Assembly (NCBI GenBank): GCA_029012285.1
Contig: JAQXLU010000158.1
Coordinates: 1-35,493 of the forward strand
DNA: 35,493 nucleotides
Origin: Clostridiales bacterium
GTDB taxonomy: Bacteria > Bacillota > Clostridia > Christensenellales > Aristaeellaceae
Direction: 5' to 3'
Shown: positions 15,594 to 24,617 of the stretch, piece after piece
How positions within the stretch are numbered: position 1 is the first letter of the stretch
How the letters are laid out: the number at the start of each line of letters is the position of its first letter
The notes under the pieces: model-generated
Told to the model about the DNA's origin: nothing
Seen by the model: the letters and a program-made list of their open reading frames with translations, nothing else
The model's database searches: none
Made by a program: the position numbers and the translations under genes

Positions 15594-15836
15594 GGACTTG
15601 TCTAATGATGAGAAAGCGATGAATCCGGTTTGCAAATACGTCAATATCCTTTGCTGATGGTACAACAGGTTCATCGGCAGGGCTGGTTCCGGTGCCGTAG
15701 GAACAGCGCTGGTGTCCCTGGTGCAAAGGACCGGCACAGGGACATCCTCCGGGATGGGGAGACGCCGAATTCGCAGCTGCGACTGTGAGAACCATTCGGT
15801 GCTTGACATGCAAAGAATCAGTGTGGAGGGCAGATG

Positions 15837-16619
15837 ATGAAAGCATTCCTTGAGCAGCGAGATTGCCAGCTCTTTACCGGCGCGATGTTTCCACTGCCGT
15901 ATCCGCTGCATGTGCATGAGGTGGTTGAGCTGGTGAGCATCCGCACTGGCTCATGCCGCATGCGGATTGGGCTGGAGCATTATGATTTGTCCGTGGGCGA
16001 TGTGGCGATTGCCTTTCCCTTCATGCCCCACAGCTACGTCAAGGTGACCGATGATTTGAGCGGCTTTGCCCTGTTCATCTCACCGAATGAGATCAGGGAA
16101 TTCGCGCGTCTGTTTGCGGAGGAAACACCGCTTTGCCCTGTGATCAGGGCAAAGGATGTGATACCGGAGCTGCAGCAGTCCATCGATCGCCTCTATGCAA
16201 TACCGGAATCCCAGCCGCATCCGTACCGTCTGGCCTATGTGCATCTGCTGCTGGCCCAGCTGCTCAATACATTGCCGATGACCCAATACGATGGCATGAC
16301 AGACCGTTCGATCGCCCTGCAGATTATCCGCTATATTGACTGGCATGTGCTGGAGCCGCTTTCACTCAAAGGAATCGCGCAGGCGCTGAATATCAGCCCT
16401 TCACACCTGTCCCATATCATCTCGGACCAGTTGAAGACCAACCTCCGCCATATGATCAACGGGATGCGGATTGGTCGGGCGATCATCCTGATGCGCGAGT
16501 CCCATAAGACATTGACGGACATTTGCTACGAATGCGGATATGAGAGCATCCGTACCTTCCGTCGGGCTTTTGTGTCCCAGACGGGTATGCTGCCGAAAGA
16601 ATTCATGAAAAAGCTGTAA
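15837..16619 (+). CDS. AraC-family transcriptional regulator
   Basis: The 260-residue protein has an N-terminal cupin sensing domain (HVHEVVELVSIRTGSCRMRIG, then PFMPHSYVKV) and a C-terminal pair of helix-turn-helix motifs (LSLKGIAQALNISPSHLSHII and ICYECGYESIRTFRRAFVSQTG). It would bind DNA in response to a small ligand, probably a sugar. The start is taken as the second of two adjacent ATGs (15837), because GGAGGG lies 6 nt upstream of it. It is divergent from the SGNH-GNAT-MFS cluster and convergent with the beta-helix operon. Which of these it controls is not decided by the sequence. Confidence 0.9.
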   Translation: MKAFLEQRDCQLFTGAMFPLPYPLHVHEVVELVSIRTGSCRMRIGLEHYDLSVGDVAIAFPFMPHSYVKVTDDLSGFALFISPNEIREFARLFAEETPLCPVIRAKDVIPELQQSIDRLYAIPESQPHPYRLAYVHLLLAQLLNTLPMTQYDGMTDRSIALQIIRYIDWHVLEPLSLKGIAQALNISPSHLSHIISDQLKTNLRHMINGMRIGRAIILMRESHKTLTDICYECGYESIRTFRRAFVSQTGMLPKEFMKKL

Positions 16620-16646
16620 ATGAACACCTCGCGAATGGATACATGC

Positions 16647-16680
16647 AGCCCCACGGCCGAACAAGACCGTGGGGCTCTTT
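16647..16680. terminator. Bidirectional-type terminator between convergent genes
   Basis: AGCCCCACGG (16647-16656) pairs perfectly with CCGTGGGGCT (16667-16676) around a 10-base loop, followed on the plus strand by CTTT. It ends the AraC gene and may also stop transcripts of the beta-helix operon coming from the right. Confidence 0.75.
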
Positions 16681-16703
16681 GAAACTATGCGCCGGGGGAC
16701 GTT

Positions 16704-18650
16704 TTACAGCATCTCCTCCTGCACCAGGTTGTATTCATCCTGAACTGCTGCAAAGGGCCCAGGCAATACGGCATCTGCCCGCCGGGGGTGGCCGAAGTAG
16801 TCTACCTCAACACCGGGGACAGGGCTGACCAGCGGCAGCTCTGACAGGCTGTGCCGGAAGCCCATGCGCTGCACACCGTCGCCGGGCATGAAGGGGAGCG
16901 CTGCTGATGGCTTGAGGCGCAGGGTCTGTCCATCGGTCTCCATGTCGAACCAGCCGTTTTGCCCATGCAGGTCAAAGCCGCAGAACTCCTGCCAGGCACT
17001 CAGGTGCAGGCAGACCTCTGGCTCGGGATACATCACGCGCAGATAACCGCCGGTCATCTTCACATAGACGTTCCCCTCAGCCTCGTTATCCATGGTTGGC
17101 AATACGATGGCAGCCTCGCCACAATCGTAGAAGAGATTGTTGAGTAGCTGTGCCTTGCGGGAGGTGCCGCCCCGGTCAAAACCCAGGCGGAAGGGGACTG
17201 GCTTGGCGTAGTAGCCGCTGTGACGGCATTTGCCGATGAGATTGTGCACAATCTGCAGCCGGTCAGTGCCCTCGCCGTAGATGGCATAACCGTTGACCAC
17301 ATCGTGCTCGCGCAGCTTGTACCAGCCGGAGGAGCCGGGCTCCACAGGCACCTTCGCCGGATCAAAGCGGCCCTCCACGTTCCAGATGATGTTGTTGTCA
17401 ATCAGGTTCACGCCGTCGCGCGTGCACTCGATAAAGATGGCCTCCCGTTGCTTGATGCCGTCCAGAAAGCGGTTGGCTGTGATGCGGTTGTTGATATTGC
17501 CGCAGTCCAGCCAGAGATGATCTGCCCAGTAGGTGCGCTGGAACAGGTTGCGGCGGATGAGGCCGTTTACACTGTTGTGCAGCTTGATGGCGCCGGCCTC
17601 CCAGCTCAATTCCATATGCTGCCAGCCCGTGCCGGTGATCTCATTGTCCTCGATGAGCATGTGCGTGGCAAATAGTCCCGCAATGCCGCATACGCCCGCA
17701 TCCCGGATCTGGCAGCCGCGCACCACGGAGTGACCAATCACCTGATCGGGGAGTAGCTCGTGATGCCAGCATTCGTTGCCCACATCAATGGCTACCGCGT
17801 TGCTCCAGTTGACCTGACAATCCTCGATGATCCAGTGATGGCCGCGGTAGCAGGAGATCGCGCCGCGCTGGGGCACGGGTGCGCCTGTGGCAGCATGCTC
17901 GCAGATCAGCCCCTTGACGCGGATGTAGTTGAGAAAGGGCGTTTCCGGGGCGAAGCACTGCTCCCGGACGGTCAGCTCGATGCAATGATCCTGGGGAGAT
18001 TCACCGTCGCGCAGGCGGAAGTGAACCTTCTGCCCGTTGGCCTCGACCCAGTAAGTGTTCTCCTGTTCGGATAGTTGGTTGTATAGTGCCACTTGCCGGA
18101 GCGCCACGCCATCGCAGAACACGCAGCCCCGCCGGTTCAGGTAGGGGGTCATGTCGGTCTTATCATATTCGATGAACAGCCGGTCGTGAAGGATGTTCAC
18201 CGCACAGAAGGGATTGTAGCCCCGGAACATGTCGGGGTCAAGGCTGTGCTCCCAGATGGGCACGGGCTGCGGGGCCGGGGAGGGCCCACGGGACAGCCGC
18301 CATCCCGTGCTGGGGATAAAGTCTGTCACCTGCTCGGAGGCTCGGATGATGGCATCTCCTTCCCCCCAGGCCTCATACGAGATCATATGCGCGGGGTCGG
18401 TGCCACCCATGGCAGGATGTACGCATTCCCGGTAGATGCCCGGATGGATGAGCACCCTTGTGCCGGGCGTGGCGATGCGCGCTGCGGCGTTGATGGTTCG
18501 CAAGGGCCGATTTGCACTGCCGTCGTTTTCGTCCGATGCGGCGGGATGAGTACAGTCCACATGGAGCGCATGCGGGTATTCGCCCTCCACCTCCCAGAAA
18601 TCAAAGGAGGTTCCGTCCGGCAAAATGGCCGATAAATCCTGGTTTTTCAT
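16704..18650 (-). CDS. Right-handed parallel beta-helix glycan-active protein
   Basis: The 648-residue protein opens with a DUF1565-like segment (PLRTINAAARIATPGTRVLIHPGIYREC) that commonly begins parallel beta-helix enzymes. It continues with many short repeats of the type IEDNEITGTG, IRRNLFQRT, ITANRFLDG and IIDNNIIWN that form the coils of the helix. Such folds occur in polysaccharide lyases and glycoside hydrolases such as GH120 and GH141. The family here is not certain. No signal peptide is present. It is the last gene of the fucosidase operon, overlapping or closely following it; ATG 18650 has GAGGGGAG 8 nt upstream, while an ATG at 18668 overlaps the fucosidase stop codon. Confidence 0.75.
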   Translation of the reverse strand: MKNQDLSAILPDGTSFDFWEVEGEYPHALHVDCTHPAASDENDGSANRPLRTINAAARIATPGTRVLIHPGIYRECVHPAMGGTDPAHMISYEAWGEGDAIIRASEQVTDFIPSTGWRLSRGPSPAPQPVPIWEHSLDPDMFRGYNPFCAVNILHDRLFIEYDKTDMTPYLNRRGCVFCDGVALRQVALYNQLSEQENTYWVEANGQKVHFRLRDGESPQDHCIELTVREQCFAPETPFLNYIRVKGLICEHAATGAPVPQRGAISCYRGHHWIIEDCQVNWSNAVAIDVGNECWHHELLPDQVIGHSVVRGCQIRDAGVCGIAGLFATHMLIEDNEITGTGWQHMELSWEAGAIKLHNSVNGLIRRNLFQRTYWADHLWLDCGNINNRITANRFLDGIKQREAIFIECTRDGVNLIDNNIIWNVEGRFDPAKVPVEPGSSGWYKLREHDVVNGYAIYGEGTDRLQIVHNLIGKCRHSGYYAKPVPFRLGFDRGGTSRKAQLLNNLFYDCGEAAIVLPTMDNEAEGNVYVKMTGGYLRVMYPEPEVCLHLSAWQEFCGFDLHGQNGWFDMETDGQTLRLKPSAALPFMPGDGVQRMGFRHSLSELPLVSPVPGVEVDYFGHPRRADAVLPGPFAAVQDEYNLVQEEML

Positions 18651-18664
18651 GCCTGATGCTCCCC

Positions 18665-20110
18665 TCATTCAAAGGTGATCTCCAGTGCAGCGGCATATTT
18701 GCCCGGCATGCGTTCTGGCAGGTCGATGGTCAGCACGCCACAGTACTGGCGGAAGGGAACCTCGCCCGTCCCCAGCAGACGCACGCTGCGCACACGCTCC
18801 GCCTCGGTGAGGGAAGTGATGACGGTGTGCTGGCGATGCTCGGGCTTCATCACAAAGGCATAGAGCCTGCCGTCCTTCTGCACAAAGCGGAAGTCGTCGT
18901 CCTGCCAATTGACCTGCTCCTCGGTGAACCCGGCGATGGTGACGAAGGAGTGCCCCTCGCCGGACACCCGCCAGGGCCGGGTGCCATACACGGCCTCGCT
19001 GTTGATGGCAAACCAGTCCGCCAGCTCGTCCAGAATCCAGCCGGCCTGCTCGTCGATGGTGCCGTCGGGCCGCTGGAGGATGTTTAGCAGCATGGTGCCA
19101 TTTTTGGCGATGCTGTCAATGAGGATGTCGATGATGTGCTGCGGGTGCTTGTAGACGGCGCGGGTGTCGTAGAACCAGCCGCCGATACAGGTTTCCGACT
19201 GCCACGGCACCGGGCTGATGTCGGGCAACTGGCTGCGCTCAATGTCCAGCACACCGACCCGGTAGATGCTTTCATCCCTGCATTTCTGGGTATAGACGGC
19301 CTGATTCCTGCCATACAGCTTTTCCGACTGGTTGTACAGCGCGGCCACCGCTTCCAGGCCATAACGGTAATCCTCCGGGGGCACGTTGTACCCCTCGGCA
19401 AAGGGAAGGTTGCTGTCGGAGTAGAGCAGATCCGGCTCGTAGCGCTCAATGATCTCCTTCATCACCTTCAACCAGTATTCCCGGAACTCCCGGTTGGAGG
19501 TCAGCCAGGTCCATTGGGCGGGATCCTGGGACTGCCCCACATGCTCGAAGTTGTTGTGATAGAAGTCCCGGTAGGCGGGGTCGTTGCCGTCGTAGGGGAT
19601 ACCGGCCCAGGGGCCGTCCTTGTCGCAGCCCTTGTTGGGCCACCACCAGGAGAAGGATGCGCCCAGGTGCTCCGTCATGCCAAAGGGCATGTTCAGCTTC
19701 TTGGCGGCAGCCTTCCACATCCCGCAGATGTCCTTGTGCGGGCCGACCTTCACGGCGTTGAAGCGGTTCAGGTCGGAATTGAAGTTGAAGAAATGGTCGT
19801 GATGCACAGCCTGCGCCACAAAGTAGCGCGCGCCGGCCTTGTGGTAGCGCTGCATCAGCGCGTCGGGGTCAAAGTTTTCGGCCTTCCACAGGGCGCATAC
19901 GTCCTTCCAGCCGAACTCGGAGGGGTGTCCGTAGGTGCGCAGGTGATGCTGGTACTGGGGCGTGTGCTGCAGGTACATATTCCTGGCGTACCAGTCGCCG
20001 CACATGGGCACGGACTGCGGACCCCAGTGGCTCCAGATGCCGAACTTCGCATCCCGGAACCATTCGGGGCATTCAAAGGTGCGGAGCGATTCAAAGGATG
20101 CCTCAAACAT
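18665..20110 (-). CDS. Alpha-L-fucosidase, GH29
   Basis: The 481-residue protein matches GH29: the N-terminal CPEWFRDAKFGIWSHWGPQSVP, the active-site HHDHFFNF motif and DLLYSDSNLPF, in which Asp232 fits the catalytic nucleophile. It removes alpha-linked L-fucose with retention of configuration. It lacks a signal peptide, so it should act on imported oligosaccharides. The start at 20110 (MFEASFESLRTF) has AGGTGA 8 nt upstream; an in-frame GTG at 20122 is less likely. It follows the binding-protein gene across a terminator hairpin and precedes the beta-helix gene. Fucose specificity is inferred from the family, which also contains enzymes with wider specificity. Confidence 0.85.
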   Translation of the reverse strand: MFEASFESLRTFECPEWFRDAKFGIWSHWGPQSVPMCGDWYARNMYLQHTPQYQHHLRTYGHPSEFGWKDVCALWKAENFDPDALMQRYHKAGARYFVAQAVHHDHFFNFNSDLNRFNAVKVGPHKDICGMWKAAAKKLNMPFGMTEHLGASFSWWWPNKGCDKDGPWAGIPYDGNDPAYRDFYHNNFEHVGQSQDPAQWTWLTSNREFREYWLKVMKEIIERYEPDLLYSDSNLPFAEGYNVPPEDYRYGLEAVAALYNQSEKLYGRNQAVYTQKCRDESIYRVGVLDIERSQLPDISPVPWQSETCIGGWFYDTRAVYKHPQHIIDILIDSIAKNGTMLLNILQRPDGTIDEQAGWILDELADWFAINSEAVYGTRPWRVSGEGHSFVTIAGFTEEQVNWQDDDFRFVQKDGRLYAFVMKPEHRQHTVITSLTEAERVRSVRLLGTGEVPFRQYCGVLTIDLPERMPGKYAAALEITFE

Positions 20111-20145
20111 GGGGGGAATCACCTCATCATTGGAAATTGGCTTTG

Positions 20146-20174
20146 AAAAAGGGGCACCCCGGAAAAGGTGCCCC
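20146..20174 (-). terminator. Terminator or attenuator between binding protein and fucosidase
   Basis: On the minus strand GGGGCACC and GGTGCCCC form an 8-bp stem followed by TTTTT (20150-20146). Its place inside the operon suggests partial termination, giving more binding protein than enzyme, a common arrangement in ABC importer operons. Confidence 0.8.
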
Positions 20175-20194
20175 CTGCTTTTAGGAATCGGGGA

Positions 20195-21883
20195 TTACTT
20201 GGTGAAAGCTTCAGCAGCAGCCACCTTGGCGTCCACTTCGACCTGCCACTTGGCGCAGTCGAATTCGTACAGGCTGTTGTAGTCGAGGCCTTCCATCTCC
20301 TTGACCATCTTGGCCCACAGGGCATCGAACTGGTCGTCGGTCTCAGCGGCGAACATCTGCCAGGTGTACTTGCACAGCACCTTGTTGATGTCGTTGCGGA
20401 TCAGGGTGATGTCGTTGGTGTCAACGGCCAGGCTGACGCTCACGTTGGGGCTGGCCAGCAGCTTGCCGTTCTTCTCCATCCAGTCAACCGCGTGCTTGGC
20501 GTCGAAGTGAGCCATCCACTCGCGCTTCATGTCGGTCATGGTCTTCTCGATGTAGGAAGCCCAGAACTTCACGTCGTAGGTCTCGCCGGTGGCGGGGTTG
20601 GTGCAGATGGAAGCGCACAGCCACTGGTTGATCTGGTTGTTGCCGTCCTGGTAGCCGCCGCCGCCGTACTCAGCGGGAGTGGGCAGGTTGTCCATCAGGG
20701 CGTTGTCGTTCAGCTGGGAGTAGGTGCCGTCGGCGTTGACTTCGTAGTTGAAGCCTTCAATGCCGATGTGCTGGAAGACCAATCCTTCGGGGCTGGCCAG
20801 CCAGTCGAGGAGTTCCATGATGCGGTCGTACTTGGCGCCTTCCACCTTGGAGCCAACGCCCCAGGCGCGGGTGGAGCCGTAGTAGGAGTCAGCATCGGCG
20901 TAGAACAGGCCGTCCTCCAGAGGGATCACCTGGAAGGCAGTGCCGTTGTCCATGCGCTCCTGGCTGTTCCAGAAGCCGATTTCCCAGTTGTACCAAATCA
21001 GGTCCACCTGGCCGTTGGAGATCTTGGAGCAGACGGAGTTCCAGTCCTGCTCGAAGGACTCGGGATCGACCAGACCCATCTGATAGGCCTTGTTGATGAA
21101 CTTGGTGATCTTGTAGTAGCCGGCGGTTTCGTCGGTCAGCTTGGTGAAGGTGTTGTCGGGCTTGAGGATGGCCGCGCCCTTGACCTTATCGCCGAGCCAG
21201 GTGGTCAGCTGCACCACGTTGGCGGGGCCGGACATGTTGTCGTTGTTGTCCCAGTCGGGCCAAAGGGTGAAGGGGTAGGCGGGGTCGCCAGCCTCGTTGG
21301 TGGGATGGATCTCGTGGATCTTGGCCAGCAGGTCCAGCAGGCCGTCCAGGTCAGCCACCTTGGGAGCGCCGGCAGCCTTGTACAGATCCCAACGGATCTG
21401 GGGCTGGGAGTAGACCATTTCAGCGGTCAGGGTGACGGGGCTGGTGTCGGTCATCTGATCGGGGATGCCGTAGTACACGCCCTCGGCCTTGCCCAGATTC
21501 TGGTTGAAGGTGTCGATCTGCAGCTTGTACTGCATGATATTCTCGCAGCCAGGCAGCTTGTCGCTGATGTCCTTGACCAGACCGGCTTCCACGCACTCGG
21601 CGAAGCGGTTCTTGTCCATGATCAGCACGTCGCCCAGGTTGCCTTCGGCGGCGCGGGTTGCGTAGACGGCTTCACCGGCCACCTGGGGCGCGATGATGTT
21701 CAGTTCAACGTTGAAACGATCCTTGATGACCTTGGCAAACCAACCGGTCTGGATACCGTGATAGTTTGCGGCTTCGTCGTAGAAGTCGATGACCAGGAGC
21801 TCCCGCTCCTCAGCCATTGCACCGATCGTGCACATGGACAGCAGCATGGCAGCGGTCAGCAGCAGAGCCAACATTTTCTTCAT
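20195..21883 (-). CDS. Sugar ABC transporter extracellular solute-binding protein (LplA/YtcQ-like)
   Basis: The 562-residue protein has a Sec signal peptide (MKKMLALLLTAAMLLSMC to about AMA at residue 24) followed by a periplasmic-binding-protein fold of the large, approximately 500-550-residue class that pairs with LplB/YtcP permeases for complex oligosaccharides. Cys18 is not in a proper lipobox (LSMC has Met before the Cys), so lipid anchoring is doubtful. AAGGAGG precedes the ATG. It lies between the two permease genes upstream and the GH29 and beta-helix genes downstream, so it probably binds a fucosylated or related oligosaccharide. No ATPase gene is in the operon, so a shared MsmX-type ATPase elsewhere is likely. 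Confidence 0.9.
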   Translation of the reverse strand: MKKMLALLLTAAMLLSMCTIGAMAEERELLVIDFYDEAANYHGIQTGWFAKVIKDRFNVELNIIAPQVAGEAVYATRAAEGNLGDVLIMDKNRFAECVEAGLVKDISDKLPGCENIMQYKLQIDTFNQNLGKAEGVYYGIPDQMTDTSPVTLTAEMVYSQPQIRWDLYKAAGAPKVADLDGLLDLLAKIHEIHPTNEAGDPAYPFTLWPDWDNNDNMSGPANVVQLTTWLGDKVKGAAILKPDNTFTKLTDETAGYYKITKFINKAYQMGLVDPESFEQDWNSVCSKISNGQVDLIWYNWEIGFWNSQERMDNGTAFQVIPLEDGLFYADADSYYGSTRAWGVGSKVEGAKYDRIMELLDWLASPEGLVFQHIGIEGFNYEVNADGTYSQLNDNALMDNLPTPAEYGGGGYQDGNNQINQWLCASICTNPATGETYDVKFWASYIEKTMTDMKREWMAHFDAKHAVDWMEKNGKLLASPNVSVSLAVDTNDITLIRNDINKVLCKYTWQMFAAETDDQFDALWAKMVKEMEGLDYNSLYEFDCAKWQVEVDAKVAAAEAFTK

Positions 21884-21947
21884 GATGGGTTACCTCCTTT
21901 TTTTTGTATCTCATGGGAACACGTCCCATAATACCGACAGGGGGGAA

Positions 21948-22886
21948 TCATCCCTTCACAGCGCCAATCATGATGCCCTTGGTGAAGAAACGCTGGAAGA
22001 AGGGATAGACGCACATGATGGGCAGCACCACAATCACCGTCACGGTCATGCGGATGGAGGTGGCAGTGGCGGCGTGCGCCAGGCTGGCCATCATGGCAGT
22101 GGAAGAGGTGCTGTTGCTGACCAGTGCCTTCAGGCTACTGGCCTGGTTGATGTACTGGTACAGCATGTACTGCAGCGTGTAGAGCTAGGGATCGGACATC
22201 AGCAGCAGGGTATCCTGGAAGGAGTTCCACTGGTTGACGGCGGTGAACACCGCGATGGTGGCCAAAATGGGCTTGATGACGGGCAGCATGATGCAGAAGA
22301 AGATTCGCAGTGTACCTGCACCGTCGATCTCCGCAGCCTCCTGCAGCTCCCGGGGCACCGATTCCACATAGGTCTTGCACAGCACGATGTAGAACGGCTG
22401 GATGATCATGGGGAAGATGTAGCCCCAGAAGTTGTTTTTCATCCCCAGCAGGTTCATGGTCAGCACCCACGGGATGATACCGGCGTTGATGTACATGGTC
22501 ACCGTGACGAAGCGATACCAGAACTTGCGCTTCCACATGGTATCGCGGGTAAACATGAAGCCCAGGAAGGCCGCGATGATGACGGCCAGCGCGGCGCCCA
22601 CCACTGTGCGTAGCAGGGACATCTTAGCCGCGTCAAGCAAACCGGGGAGATTGAGCACATTGGAGTAATTCTTGAAATGAATCTCCATGGGGTACAAAAG
22701 CACCTTGCCGCGCTCGCTGAGGTTGTTGGCGCTGATGGAGTTGATGATGATGTAGTAAAACGGATAGAAGCACACAAATGCGAAGATGGCGTATACGATG
22801 TAGGTGATGACGCTGATCAACCTGTCGCCAATGCTTGTGTGGATGGCTTTTCGCTTAGGCGCTTTCGCCTGTTGTTTCGCGGTCAT
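21948..22886 (-). pseudogene. Sugar ABC permease (YtcP/LplC-like) interrupted by an amber codon
   Basis: The reading frame encodes a six-helix importer permease with an EAA motif (ELQEAAEIDGAGTLRIFFCIMLPVIKP) but contains an in-frame TAG at 22185-22187, between LLLMSDP and LYTLQYMLYQY. The frame then continues without shift to a normal end (PFFQRFFTKGIMIGAVKG, stop at 21948). Relatives usually carry Lys or Gln at this point, so a single base change from AAG or CAG explains it. The truncated protein would lose its last membrane helices, which should inactivate the importer unless TAG is read through or is a sequencing error. The start at 22886 follows GGAGG. Confidence 0.85.
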
Positions 22887-22921
22887 AAAATCGCCTCCGT
22901 CCTTGAAATGCGGTACTGCCA

Positions 22922-23854
22922 TCAGATGAAGCCTTCGCCGCGCACCAGCTTGGACACGGTGTTGGTGACAAACAGCAGCACAACGCTGACCAGGCTCTTG
23001 AGAATGCTGATGGCTGTACTAAGCGGGTACATGCCTGTACCGCTGACAGACATGTTGTACACATACAGATCCAGCACCTCAATGTAGTCCTGGTTGAAGG
23101 CGTTCTGGAACACGAAGTACTGCTCCATGCCATTGGACAGGAAGTTGGCCAGGTTCAGCATGACGATGACGAAATAGGTGGGCAGCAGGCTGGGCAAGGT
23201 GATGTGCCAGATGATCTGCATGCGGGTGGCGCCGTCCACCTTGGCGGCCTCGATCATCTGATCATCTATGCCACTGATGGCCGCCAGGTACATGATGGCG
23301 GCCCAGCCGGCGTTCTTCCAGGTGAGCCAGAGCCACATCTTGAACCAGATATGCTCGGAGGATTTCAGGAAGGCGATGGGCTTGGTAACCAGTCCCAGCT
23401 CCATCAGCACGGAATTCACCGCGCCGGAGGTGGAGAACAGGCTGAAAGCCAGCGCGTACACCAGCACCCAGCTGATGAAGTTGGGCAGGGTGGTGACCGT
23501 TTGTACAAACTTCTTGAAGGGCTTGCACTGAATCTCATTCAGGAATACGGCAAACACCATCGGAAACCAGCTGAAGGCCAGCGAGATGCCGCTCATGGCG
23601 AAGGTGTTGCGCAGCACGCGCAGGATGTTTTCCAAACGGACAGGATTGTTGACGATGGTGGCAAACCACTTGAACCCTACAAAGGTTTCGCTGGAAATCG
23701 GGAAGGGCGGCCGATAATCGTGGAATGCATAGATCCATCCATACAGAGGGAAATACGAAAACAGTGCCACAATGATTAGAAATGGTAGGATATAGAGGAA
23801 TTCCCTGTAGGAACGAAGTTTCCTCTCGCTGAGCTTATGGAGCCTGCGCTGCAT
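22922..23854 (-). CDS. Sugar ABC transporter permease, LplB-like
   Basis: The 310-residue protein has six predicted membrane helices and the EAA loop MIEAAKVDGATRMQIIWHITLPSLLP that contacts the ATPase. It matches the LplB/YtcP class of oligosaccharide importer permeases. It is the first gene of the five-gene glycan operon (two permeases, binding protein, GH29, beta-helix). AAGGAGGAGG precedes the ATG. Transcription probably starts near 23972, giving a leader of about 115 nt that carries an operator-like palindrome. Confidence 0.92.
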   Translation of the reverse strand: MQRRLHKLSERKLRSYREFLYILPFLIIVALFSYFPLYGWIYAFHDYRPPFPISSETFVGFKWFATIVNNPVRLENILRVLRNTFAMSGISLAFSWFPMVFAVFLNEIQCKPFKKFVQTVTTLPNFISWVLVYALAFSLFSTSGAVNSVLMELGLVTKPIAFLKSSEHIWFKMWLWLTWKNAGWAAIMYLAAISGIDDQMIEAAKVDGATRMQIIWHITLPSLLPTYFVIVMLNLANFLSNGMEQYFVFQNAFNQDYIEVLDLYVYNMSVSGTGMYPLSTAISILKSLVSVVLLFVTNTVSKLVRGEGFI

Positions 23855-23908
23855 ATACTCCTCCTCCTTTCAATGGTCGATGATGTCGTGTTGACATGAA
23901 TAATGATT

Positions 23909-23927
23909 GTTAACGCTATGTGGTAAC
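23909..23927. promoter_or_regulatory. Operator-like inverted repeat in the operon leader
   Basis: GTTAAC and GGTAAC form an imperfect inverted repeat around 7 bases, downstream of the predicted start site and upstream of the first permease gene. A repressor bound here would block transcription. It overlaps a weak catabolite-control (cre-like) match, which is not good enough to claim. Confidence 0.35.
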
Positions 23928-23978
23928 GTGAAACGCACCAGCATCTTTTGTGGCTGATACTGTTGTAATGTATTGATT

Positions 23979-24007
23979 ATTTTACCATATACAACATGAT
24001 TGATCAA
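23979..24007 (-). promoter_or_regulatory. Promoter of the fucosidase operon
   Basis: On the minus strand TTGATC (24007-24002) and TAAAAT (23984-23979) are spaced by 17 bases. The -35 box lies inside the perfect palindrome ATTGATCAAT (23999-24008), which may be a regulator site. The imperfect -35 box fits a promoter that needs an activator such as the divergent AraC protein. Confidence 0.55.
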
Positions 24008-24617
24008 TGCCAATTCTGTCTAAGTAAGGGACAAAAATTGCTGACACGATGGTATGGAGGCAATGCCGTGACCGGCCGCCGAGCGCATCGACATGAACGT
24101 TTTTTCGTGGACCGTTGCCAAGGGCAGCGCAGGACCAACCGCTGTGTGAATGGAAGTGATGCGATAAAGAGAGCCGTTTGTGAAAACGCCTACCAATGAT
24201 GGTAGCCATCCCACAAGGCCCATGGGGTCCCCCGTTGGGATTGCCGCTCTGTCCTATGACGGGTAGCTGATAGAGAAGCCCCTTTTTTCCATGCAACCGA
24301 GTATCAGGACTACATGATTTCAGTTACTGATCCTGACATTTATTGGTTTGCCACCAATGAGATACATCCGGAGTATCTCAAAGGAGCGCCGCCGGGTAGA
24401 GATTTCATCCAGATGATTCGTTGGCCACCCCTCGATCACCATCTGATATGTCGGAATAGGATTCTCCTTGCTCAGCCAGGATGAACTGTGCAACAGATAC
24501 CTTGAGCAGCATGGCATACAAGCAGGGCAGGGGATTTATAAAATCGCACAACACACCAGATAGGCCATTGCCGCGGATTGCTGCCTGGTGTATGCTGATG
24601 GCAAGGGGGTGATGCGC

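Larger units (their letters stand above)
15189..15836. other. Intergenic region between divergent SGNH and AraC genes
   Basis: This 0.65-kb stretch has no convincing gene. It contains an extended -10 promoter facing the SGNH gene (15337-15345), an operator-like inverted repeat (15454-15470), a likely promoter facing the AraC gene (15564-15593) and a long AraC leader of about 230 nt with short GC-rich hairpins such as GTCCCTG with CAGGGAC. No known riboswitch was recognised. Confidence 0.6.
23855..24617. other. Intergenic region between divergent glycan operon and AraC gene
   Basis: About 0.76 kb without a convincing gene. The left third holds the operon promoter (23979-24007) and palindromes at 23909-23927 and 23999-24008. 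The rest has only short open frames on both strands with no ribosome binding site and no recognisable family. No promoter was found with confidence for the AraC gene. Confidence 0.6.

Noticed and set aside
23905-23930. A catabolite repression (cre) site
   Set aside because: Several fixed positions of the cre consensus do not match; the inverted repeat is recorded only as a general operator candidate.
24320-24517. A 65-residue minus-strand frame upstream of the AraC gene
   Set aside because: It has no ribosome binding site and no recognisable family. It could be a gene remnant, but the sequence does not support a call.
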